From positions 35,411,751-35,475,750 of the forward strand of contig CM067355.1 of NCBI GenBank assembly GCA_034190875.2: a stretch of 64,000 nucleotides of DNA, read 5' to 3'. The stretch is from Urechis unicinctus. Its lineage: Eukaryota > Annelida > Polychaeta > Xenopneusta > Urechidae. The translations under genes were made by a program, and so were the position numbers. How positions within the stretch are numbered: position 1 is the stretch's first letter; each line of letters opens with the position of its first letter. Below, in pieces: positions 19,864 to 28,316 of this stretch. Under the pieces are notes generated by a model. It was not told the origin of the DNA. It ran no database searches and saw only the letters and a program-made list of their open reading frames with translations.

Positions 19864-20247
19864 ATGGAAGAAACAAACACGAATCAAGGGAAGACAACAC
19901 CGGTGGAGATAACGTCAGTGACAAAAAACGCTAAAAGGGTTGCGGGAGGACGAAAGGGTGCTGCAGCTCGAAAAGCCAATCAAAATACGCTTCTGAGAGA
20001 GCTCCGAGAGGCTAAGGCAGCGCTTACAGATGGTAGAGACGAATCTGTCGAGCCAATATCAACGAGCAAACCTCCGGAAAGCTGGGCATGGCCAACATGG
20101 GCTGCACCTTTGGTTGTCGGCGGTGTTGGCGTATTTGGACTAGCATTGTATTGCTACAGGCACCAGATGGTAGCCTCACACCCTAAACAGGTTGTGGTAC
20201 AAAAGCCTCCGGACGCTCATTTAAAGGATCCGTTTTATATGGAATAA
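19864..20247 (+). CDS. Small basic single-span membrane protein of the Polinton
   Basis: 127 residues. A Lys/Arg-rich N-terminal half (about 24-60) includes KRVAGGRKGAAARK. A Trp/Pro boundary comes next, then one hydrophobic span (PLVVGGVGVFGLALYCY, about 81-97) and a short polar tail. The basic half could bind DNA or acidic lipid; that is inference. The ATG follows AAGTAAAC, a context also seen before the PolB start. The next gene begins one base after its stop. Confidence 0.72.
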   Translation: MEETNTNQGKTTPVEITSVTKNAKRVAGGRKGAAARKANQNTLLRELREAKAALTDGRDESVEPISTSKPPESWAWPTWAAPLVVGGVGVFGLALYCYRHQMVASHPKQVVVQKPPDAHLKDPFYME

Positions 20248-20248
20248 G

Positions 20249-20488
20249 ATGACAACACCAATTACTGATGGAAAAATGCTCATCAACGCTCTGTACCACA
20301 GTGTAGTTGTTTCCGGTATTTCAATAGGTTATGCCAAGCTTGCTAAGATGGGTCTGGGTGGTGGGGTGCCACGTCTTGATTTCACCCCACGGGACCTGGC
20401 TATGGTTGTTGCTGATGTATCACTAGCTATGGCCACAAAAGATATGCTAATTAAACAAGGAATCTTACCAGTTGATATACTGAAGTAA
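20249..20488 (+). CDS. Small Polinton protein, 79 residues
   Basis: The ATG lies one base after the preceding stop. Its own TAA shares an A with the next ATG (TAATG at 20486-20490). It has two amphipathic or hydrophobic stretches (about 12-30 and 48-65) and no known motif. The tight packing supports a real gene. The function is not recognised. Confidence 0.68.
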   Translation: MTTPITDGKMLINALYHSVVVSGISIGYAKLAKMGLGGGVPRLDFTPRDLAMVVADVSLAMATKDMLIKQGILPVDILK

Positions 20489-20910
20489 TGGCCACACTCG
20501 CGCTACTTGTTGGGGGTTCTCTTGTTAACGCCCTTGCATTCTCTGGGAACAACTTTTTATTCTCTAAATTACGAGGCAGCCAAGTGGACGCGGAACGTAA
20601 ACGCCATGATATGGCAATCGAGCAGCTTCAATCTGCTCAGGCAGCATGGGCCAAGAAGAGAACTGAACGTTTAGACTTCATCAATGAGCAACTGCGCCAC
20701 CAGGGACATGCCGAGCATACTTTTAGGGATGCGGACGAGGCTATGCGTGAGTACTCCCTGATTACGAATAAAACCGTCGACCCGTTGGGCTCTGAGCCGC
20801 AGCTTTCAGACTTCTACGAGCCCTCAGATGAACAGAGGGGGCGTGAGGTGGCGTTCATTATACTGGGTATGGCTGCGACTGGGCTGGTTGCATACAGGCT
20901 TGCTAAGTAG
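20488..20910 (+). CDS. Polinton protein with two terminal hydrophobic segments
   Basis: 140 residues. There is a hydrophobic N-terminal segment (about 3-20), then a charged helix rich in Arg, Gln and Glu (about 30-75). An acidic linker follows, and a C-terminal span VAFIILGMAATGLVAYRL. Both ends could insert in a membrane. It overlaps the preceding stop by one base and lies 30 bp before the integrase. It is a recurrent neighbour of Polinton integrase in my recollection; the role is unknown. Confidence 0.7.
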   Translation: MATLALLVGGSLVNALAFSGNNFLFSKLRGSQVDAERKRHDMAIEQLQSAQAAWAKKRTERLDFINEQLRHQGHAEHTFRDADEAMREYSLITNKTVDPLGSEPQLSDFYEPSDEQRGREVAFIILGMAATGLVAYRLAK

Positions 20911-20940
20911 GTCATTTGGAGACTTGAGCGTTTACTGTAT

Positions 20941-21959
20941 ATGGATCGTCGCATGCAAAAGATCTACTATAGTCCTAAGGGCTACTGGAAAGGCATAACA
21001 GCTATCAAGAAGCTTGCAACAGAAGCGAGGGTTTCTGAGGAAGTTGCCAGGGGGTGGCTAACAAAGCAAGCTATATGGCAAATCTACCTGCCAGTGCCAA
21101 AACACATTCCCGGGCCAAAGTTTGATGTCCCTGTCCCTAATGAGGTTCACCAAGCCGATCTCTTATTTCTTCCTCATGATGTTGTGAAACGCCGCATTTA
21201 CAAGTATGCCCTAACATTGGTTGATGTGGCCTCGCGCTACAAAGCGGCTGAGCCATTGACTACAAAAGAGGCTAAGAAGGTCGCAGCTGCACTCGAGAGG
21301 ATATACAAGCGAGGACCGCTTGGGTGGCCTAAACTACTTCAGGTGGACCCCGGACGGGAGTTTATGGGTGCAGCGAATCAGCTGTTAGTAAAACATGGAG
21401 TATCAGTCAGACGTGGCCGTGTGAATATCCATCGAGATCAGGGTATAGTGGACGCTTTAACCGAACCCTTGCTGAGCGACTCTTTGGTCACCAGTATGCC
21501 GTAGATTTAAGGGATACTGGAAAACGATCGACTGAGTGGGTTTCTCGATTGCAGGCTGTAGTCTCTGCGATAAATAATGAGGTGACCCGCTTGACTGGAA
21601 AAAAACCTAAAGATGCTATAAAGGCAAAACGAGTTGCACAAAAGCCCTCTGCAGTCGTACCAGGGCGCCCTCTGGGGGTCAAAGAGCAAAAGCTTCCCTC
21701 TGATGTTGGCGTTCGCTACCTCTACCAGCCTTGTGAGGCAGAGCAAGACCAGCGTCGGCGGGCCACTGACCCTGTGTGGTCACTCAATGTTTACCAGATT
21801 GGAAGCTCTGTCACTAAATCTGGTGAACCTGTACTATACTATTTGTTGGATGGACCTCTCCGTGGCTTTGTAAAGGAGGAGTTGCTTGTGGTGCCGTCTG
21901 ATACCCAGTTGCCACCAGACGGTATTACCAATCAGACTATTTATATATTACAATGGTAG
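20941..21959 (+). pseudogene. INT: Retroviral-type (rve) integrase, one-base deletion at the catalytic Glu
   Basis: The first frame (187 codons, 20941-21504) has a helical N-terminus and the DDE core. The first Asp is in HQADLLFLP (residue 73) and the second in LQVDPGREFMG (residue 136). About 35 residues later, where the core needs Glu, one base is missing at about 21453 and the frame shifts. The other frame then carries the rest to TAG at 21957-21959, including a C-terminal chromo/SH3-like strand-rich region (YYLLDGPLRGFVKEELLVV). The enzyme would insert the element and make its target duplication. It ends overlapping the zinc-protein ATG. Confidence 0.92.
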
Positions 21960-22267
21960 GATTTGACAATAAGTGCCCATGGATATTACTCGGGAAGAAA
22001 GACCCCTGTAACAGGCCCTGTACGCAAGAGCAAGAGGTTTGTAATTTACACAGATATAAGATAAAACATGGTGTCATTAATCGTCTTTGTACGAATTGTC
22101 AGAAGGCTATAAAAAATAATAAGGTAGGATTGTGTATGGATTGTGGGTTCGATAAAGTCAACCACAGTCGTCTTCGTCAAAAGAAAAAAAGTGCTTCACA
22201 ACGGCCTATAGCTGGGGACACTGACTCGCCAGTCGGCGCCACTGAACGGGGATTCCCCACTGTATAA
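21953..22267 (+). CDS. Small Cys/His-rich, probably zinc-binding protein
   Basis: 104 residues, starting at ATG 21953 inside the integrase end. Cysteines come in two clusters: Cys-Asn-Arg-Pro-Cys with a later Cys-Asn-Leu-His (about 19-32), and Cys-Thr-Asn-Cys with Cys-Met-Asp-Cys (about 46-62). Each could hold one zinc. A Lys-rich stretch and a disordered tail follow. It may bind nucleic acid or regulate transcription; neither is shown. Confidence 0.65.
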   Translation: MVGFDNKCPWILLGKKDPCNRPCTQEQEVCNLHRYKIKHGVINRLCTNCQKAIKNNKVGLCMDCGFDKVNHSRLRQKKKSASQRPIAGDTDSPVGATERGFPTV

Positions 22268-22449
22268 AAATAGAAATCTTGTGGCGCTGTCAACAACATG
22301 GTTTGGCGGTCAGGCCTATGTGCGACGAAGCGTGGCACCTTGTCAGAGACGGGTGTTTACTGAGTAGGTCAAAGTCCGCTCGCTGTATTGTCATTGCCTT
22401 TTGGGTATCAACAAATTCCCTTTTAGACTAATGGAACTGTATAGTAAAC
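22268..22449 (+). promoter_or_regulatory. Leader region before DNA polymerase B
   Basis: 182 bp without a credible gene. It ends GTATAGTAAAC directly before the PolB ATG. The AGTAAAC-ATG context is shared with the start at 19864. Confidence 0.4.
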
Positions 22450-25400
22450 ATGACTCATAATCGGGCACGTGAAGCCCAAAACGATTATGTTTCAATTCAC
22501 GGTTTTAAGCCTCCTTATCCACTCTCTAAGGTTGCACTCAAAACACTCCAAGTGCGTAATGAATATGACCGTACATACAAGGAGATGTTGGCTAGATTAA
22601 AGGCTGGGGTGGCACGCATCCCTGTCCCCACTGCTGTCCCACGAAGACCAGTCCCTGCCCCACGCAGACCTGTCCCTGCCCCACGCATCCCCGCAACCCA
22701 GTCCCCAGTCCCCACAGCGCGTCTTGCCTTCAAGAAGACTAAGTGGGCTGTTAAAAACTATTTGCGTGGTTGGGTGATGAACGTTCCTGAGTCTCACCCC
22801 CTTAGCTCGGACCTTATGATGTTCTTTAAGGGCATGCGTCGGAAGATGCATAAAGTTTTGACTGGTGAGCTGGAAGAGCTAGGTGGAATCAAGTGTCAGT
22901 TTGCCCTTAAGGTAAGACTCTCCAAGCACGCAGATGATGACACCACTGAGTATTTTGAGCCTGTGTTGCGTAATAAGCAGCAGGTGGTTCTCTCCTCAGA
23001 AGACATGGATGTTGCGTTGTTGTTAATATCCTAGAGGGGTTGGAGAAATGGACCAACCAAGGTTCTGGCTGGGAGTTTGAGGCGGTCACAACTCTGTGGA
23101 TTGATATTGCCAACTACAAACCGTTGAAGGGTGGCTCCTACCTGCGACTTCCGGCTGCGCTGGCGGCTAAGCAGGCCATCATAAATGTAAAGAACTGGGA
23201 CGACTTCTGCATTCTATGGGCTGTTTTAGCCGCTCTGCACCCGGTAGCCAAGAACCCACAGCGACCATCAAAATATAACATTCAGTGGCTCTTAGATCTG
23301 CTGGAGGGTGCAGGTGTAGAATATCCTACACCAGTGTCGTATGTTGAGAAGATAGAAAAGCATGCTAACCTTGCCTTGAACGTTTTTGGCTGGGATGGGA
23401 AGACCACTATCGTACACCGCATCAGTAAGCAATCTGGTACCCGTATAAACCTCATGCTGATTGAGAAGGACGGCAAGTTTCATTACACGCAAATCAAAGA
23501 CCTGAACCGCTTGCTGTATGACCAGACGAAACATAAAGAGCGCAAGTTCTTTTGTGAGCTATGTCTGCATGGATATACCTCAGAGGGTCTGCTCCTGGTG
23601 CAAAAGCCTGAGTGTATGGGGATAGGGCAAACTGCTGTGCGAGTAGATATGCCTGAGGAAGGGAAGAACATATTATCCTTCCAGAACTGGCAGAAACAGC
23701 TTGCTGCACCCTACGTCATCAATGCTGACTTTGAAGCGCTCACAGTGAAGCTTCCGGGTCCTGCGCTTAATCCTGGTAAGAGCAACACGCAGAGAACGCA
23801 GGAACACCAAGGATGCGGCTACAGCTATGTGGTTGTTCGTTGTGACGGTAAGACCGAACCCCTTGTGGTTTACAGAGGAAGCGATGCTGTGGAGAAGTTC
23901 TTACAGGCTCTGCAGCAGGAGGAGCAAAAGATCAAAGCAGTTCTGTCCAAGCCTGTCCCTATGCGAATGACTCGGGAGGATAGAAGGGCACATAAGGCTG
24001 CAACTCACTGTCATGTGTGCAAGAAAAAACTGGGCTGTGACTCTGTTCGCGATCACTGCCATATAACAGGCTTGTACAGAGGGCCAGCCCATAACGTGTG
24101 TAACCTGAAACTTCGGCTGAGTCCCAAGACAACACCCATCCCTGTGGTGTTCCATAACCTGCGAGGCTACGACTCCCATCTCTTGATGCAGGGTATAAGC
24201 AAAGTGGAGGGGAACATCAACTGTATCCCAAACAACATGGAGAAATATATCTCCCTGTCGCTTGGACAGTTGCGCTTCATTGAGAGTGCACATTTTCTCC
24301 TGGCCTCGCTTGATAAGCTGGTGTCTGCCTTTGCTGTGACCACGGAATATGAGCCAGACCAGATGAAGCGGCGGTTGATGTTGCGTAAGGGAGTCTTCCC
24401 CTATGAGTTCATGGACAGCTGGTATAAGTTTGATTCCCCTCTGCCGCCAATCCAGGAGTTCTACAGCAAGCTCTCTGAGGAGGGTATATCTACTGTAGAC
24501 TATGCCCATGCACAAAAGGTCTGGAGCGTGTTCGGGTGTACGAACATGGGTGACTACCATGACCTGAACCTGCGGACAGATGTACTGCTCCTGGCAGATG
24601 TGTTTGAGGTGTTCCGCAAGACCTGTCTTAAGCAGTACGGGTTGGATCCGGCCAACTACTATACCAGCCCGGTTTGTCATGGGATGCTTTGCTTAAGAGC
24701 ACAGGCGTGGAACTCGAGCTACTCACCGACTATGACAAGCACCTGTTCATTGAGAAAGGTCTACGCGGCAGTATAAGCATGGTGTCGCGCCGCCACGCTA
24801 AGGCCAATAACCCGCTCGTGGATGACTTTGACCAGGATAAACCAACGAGCTACATCCAGTACCTTGATGCTAACAATTTGTATGGGTGGGCTATGAGTCA
24901 GCCAACTGCGGGTATTGAGTGGGTGGCTCGGCCGGAGGATCTACAGATACAGGACCACCCAGATGATGCCGAGACTGGATACATACTTGAGGTTGACTTG
25001 GAGTATCCTACTGCACTTCATGACGAGCGCAACAACTACCCGCTGGCTTCGGAGCGGCTTCTTGTAGAGAACGACTGGTTGTCTATCTATCAGAAGAACC
25101 TCCTGGGCGAGTTGGAAAAGCTGGTGCCAAACCTGCGGAATAAGGAGAAGTATGTGGTGCACTACAGGAACCTCAAGCTGTATCTGTCTTTGGGGATGAG
25201 ACTTACCAAGATCCATCGAGCACTTGTCTTTGACCAGAGCCCCTGGATGGAGCCTTACATTCGGATGAATACGGATCTGCGTAAGGTGGCCACCAGCGAC
25301 TTTGAGAAGGACCTGTATAAGCTTATGAACAACTCTGTGTTCGGTAAGACTATGGAGAACCTCCGCAGACGGGTCAATGTCAAGATTGTGCGATCTACGG

Positions 25401-26089
25401 AAGAAGAAAGAATGCGTAGGCTTATTGCAAGTCCTGCCTACGCGCGTCATCAGGTGTTTGATAATGACCTTGCCGCTCTGCACATGCACAAGACTCACCT
25501 GGTACTGAACCGCCCGGTGTATGTGGGCATGTGTATAATCGACCTCTCCAAACACCTGATGTACGACTTCTATTATAATACCATGAACCCCATATTACGG
25601 CAAGAACCTTGGCTTGTTGTACACAGATACGGATTCGCTGCTAATGGAGATACGCACGCCTGACGTGTATGCTGACATGAAGGAAGATGCCCATCTCTTT
25701 GACACCAGCAACTTTCATCCCTCCCGTAGTCTCTACAGCAGTGTGAACAAGAAGGTTCTGGGGAAGTGTGTGCCGGCGTGCCCATCAAGGAGTATGTTGG
25801 TCTGCGCTTTAAGATGTACTCGATCTTGATGTCGAGTCGGGATGAGATCAAAAAAGCAGAAGGTGTGAAGAAGGTGGTGGTGAAGAAGCATCTACGACAC
25901 GCTCAGTACGTGGAGTCACTGTTCGCCCAAAAGCAGTTTCGCCACGGAATGAACATGCTCAGGAGTGACTGCCATAAAATATATGGGCTCCACGTTAACA
26001 AGGTGTCTCTCTCCCCCTTTGACTCAAAGCGGTGGATAGCTCCAGGTGGTGTAGACACTCTGGCCTATGGGCACGCGTCGATATGTTGA
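22450..26089 (+). pseudogene. PolB: Protein-primed family B DNA polymerase (at least four frameshifts)
   Basis: About 1210 codons over several frames. The N-terminal part (22450 to about 23015) has a Pro/Arg-rich segment. The exonuclease motifs are NADFEAL (23721-23741), a Tyr-Asp within NLRGYDSHL (about 24155-24179) and the Tyr/Asp pair near 24554-24581. Between Exo I and II lies a Cys/His insert like endonuclease VII, with CHVCKKKLGCDSVRDHCH. Polymerase motif A is YLDANNLYG (from 24860), motif B KLMNNSVFGKTMEN (25319-25360), and motif C YTDTDS (25620-25637). Frames change near 23010-23024, 24668, 25590 and 25770. It would replicate the element from a protein primer at the terminal repeats. 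Confidence 0.95.
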
Positions 26090-26112
26090 ACATATGAGGG
26101 TTGGGGTATAGA

Positions 26113-26385
26113 ATGAGCACCGATGAACATATGGGGGTGGCCAAGCTGCAGGCAGACGTGGAACATATATGGGAGGAGAAGGTGGACCTTGAGATTGAGG
26201 TGAGGGATTTGGAATCAAAGTATGAGGACCTTTTGGAGCGCGTGAGTCGTTTAGAAGAGCTTATTCCTCAGGGTCCTGGTGTAGAGGAGAAGGTGAGGAA
26301 ATTGGAATCGAAGTATGAGGACCTTTTGGAGCGCGTGAGTCATTTAGAAGAGCTTATTCCTCAGGGTCCTGTTGTAGATGGTTGA
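26113..26385 (+). CDS. Short coiled-coil protein with an internal duplication
   Basis: 90 residues from ATG 26113, 24 bp after PolB and 20 bp before the right terminal repeat. Almost the whole protein is heptad-patterned. A block of about 32 residues containing KYEDLLERVS and RLEELIPQGP occurs twice in tandem, with near-identical DNA. I do not recognise it. An oligomerising role is inferred from the heptads. Confidence 0.6.
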   Translation: MSTDEHMGVAKLQADVEHIWEEKVDLEIEVRDLESKYEDLLERVSRLEELIPQGPGVEEKVRKLESKYEDLLERVSHLEELIPQGPVVDG

Positions 26386-26405
26386 CATTGCTGTCGCCCT
26401 CTTTA

Positions 26406-26565
26406 GTGGGCCTATACCATAGGGGCTGGAAGGGCTGGGCTCATATGGTATATTATAGGGGGGAGGTGCGAGCGGTTCGTTGGCTCATGTGAGTCACCCT
26501 GTATATGTGTGTTTTCTGGGTTGCTGTATTAGATTGCTGTGCTCGTACCCCCAGTCGCTATACTA
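26406..26565. repeat. Right terminal inverted repeat of the Polinton
   Basis: Reverse complement of the left repeat with a handful of differences, ending CGCTATACTA. The internal palindromic arms are at 26412-26421 and 26444-26453. Confidence 0.93.
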
Positions 26566-26574
26566 CTTGGTTAG
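26566..26574. repeat. Right target-site duplication CTTGGTTAG
   Basis: Exact repeat of 7458-7466. It is followed by GTGTTT, which mirrors AAACA(C) on the left side of the target. Confidence 0.85.
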
Positions 26575-27166
26575 GTGTTTGACAAGGGCATTGAGCCCTC
26601 TCATCTTTTAGCCATCTCGACAAAATATCCAAGTCTTACTTGCACAATTTACTGCTATGCTGTCTTGATTGAAAGACCAAGTAACCTATATCTGCATGTA
26701 CACACTACAATAAGTGGAACACTGTTTGTGTGGACATCTCTAATGGGATGATAAGCTTCTCATTTGTTAGAGATGTGGGGGGCGAGCCTTAGATCAGCAA
26801 ATCACAAGGTAGTCTTGTTTGTGTTCAAGATTAGGCATTGCGATGTTCAAGGATGCCGCTCTAGAAATTCCACCACCTGGCCACGGGATGTTGTCAAGAC
26901 CAAACAAATCACCAATGCCCGGATACATGTTGAACGTGCATTCTTGCCTACACCACCCGGTTCTTATGCAAAAACATGCTCGACGACTGCCCTCGAGTAG
27001 CAACTTCCAAACTTTCAACCTGTCAAACAAAGGATATTATTCAGCTTGATTCATATCAGTAATAAGCAATAAGAAAGCCAGACTACTGACAGAGCACGAT
27101 CTCGATCATTCTCTTCTTGAGTGGGGTTAACTGCACATTCAAAATGACAGCAGCTTTTGCCAAATC

Positions 27167-27169
<3 letters not shown>

Positions 27170-27213
<44 letters not shown>

Positions 27214-27216
27214 GAG
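27170..27216. repeat. (GA)n microsatellite
   Basis: Uninterrupted GA/AG dinucleotides ending TGAGAG. The open frame across it is low-complexity. Confidence 0.95.
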
Positions 27217-27948
27217 TTGATGTATCAGCTGACGTCAGTGACGATACTATGCCACCTCATTCGGCGGTCGTTAATTGTATGAAATATGGATTAGGTGAGC
27301 GATCTCCTAGAAATATTTCTTGAGTGGAAGAACCAAATCATTTTTAGGTATAGCTTTAAGCAGGACATACAAAAGATGTTCAATAATAACCAAATGTACT
27401 TGCCCTAACTCGGATAAGGGTGGACTGCGGGACCTCGAAAACCCGCACCTGATGTACAGGTTGAGAATGGCAAAAAGTATACCCCGTCGTACAAGGTATT
27501 ATGCGAACGTATAACCCGCAGTACAAGACGAGAGGCCGCAAAAACATATCCGGTCGCGCGGCACATGTATACTACCTCTATACACTTAAGTGCTCCCCAA
27601 CCCAACCCCCCCAGGCTTAGCATTAGTCGTCGCTGATGCACGTCATTCTGAACATGCGCAATGCACGTGGTCTTGAAGTTGAAATCAAACATGTTGCTGT
27701 GTTTCGGACTTTTACCGCTTCTCAAATTGATCGAACTATAAAAAATTACTATGGATGAAATCCCCCCCCCCCCCAAAAGGGATAAAATTGTCCGTAAAAC
27801 ATTATTGCATTCTATAACTCCATCACTTGGGTATGTTTAGCGTCTGAATCGATTTTTTTCATTGCATCGTTTTAAGAGAAAAATATATATACTAATATAT
27901 ACATATATATGTATATATATAAATATACATGTGTATGTATATACATAA

Positions 27949-27952
<4 letters not shown>

Positions 27953-28031
<79 letters not shown>
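27953..28031. repeat. (TA)n microsatellite
   Basis: Pure AT dinucleotides within a longer AT-rich region of about 27880-28090. Confidence 0.95.
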
Positions 28032-28032
<1 letters not shown>

Positions 28033-28107
28033 GTATATATAAACACACGTATATATATATACCTATATAAATATACACATATATATGCTATTTGTAGACA
28101 GCGGCTC

Positions 28108-28142
28108 GGCGCTCGGAAGCTTGGCACGGAAAACCGAGCGCC
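28108..28142. repeat. 9-bp perfect inverted repeat (hairpin)
   Basis: GGCGCTCGG at 28108-28116 and CCGAGCGCC at 28134-28142 around a 17-base loop. It is a GC-rich island between AT-rich microsatellites. Confidence 0.7.
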
Positions 28143-28316
28143 ATTGTGTATATTTACATATATATATATATGTGTGCGTGTTTTTGTACATATATCCGCT
28201 TTGATTGCACTGCTGTCACTAACCAGACATGTAATGCAATGACTAAAAAGTGTCCATCCGGGTTTATGAAGAACTGCGTTAACTGAAGCTGCTTGGAGTT
28301 AGTTCATCTCAGCTTT

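Larger units (their letters stand above)
7467..26565. mobile_element. Polinton/Maverick (adintovirus-like) element, full length with nested insertion
   Basis: It is 19,099 bp long, or about 15.0 kb without the nested P-like element and its duplicated site, which fits the usual 15-20 kb of Polintons. It is bounded by 160-bp terminal inverted repeats and 9-bp direct repeats. Diagnostic genes are protein-primed DNA polymerase B, a retroviral-type integrase, the double-jelly-roll major capsid protein and a packaging ATPase. Canonical Polinton genes also include an adenovirus-type cysteine protease; I could not find one. PolB, integrase, ATPase, exonuclease and several structural genes are broken, so the element is probably inactive unless the breaks are sequencing errors. 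Confidence 0.96.
26575..28316. other. Host right flank and intergenic DNA
   Basis: No gene seen. It contains a (GA)n tract at 27170-27216, a C run at about 27764-27774, AT-rich microsatellite at about 27880-28090, a perfect 9-bp inverted repeat at 28108-28142 and a short TA tract near 28155-28175. Confidence 0.6.

Noticed and set aside
27117-27323. 68-residue frame with an Arg-Glu repeat
   Set aside because: Translation of the (GA)n microsatellite.
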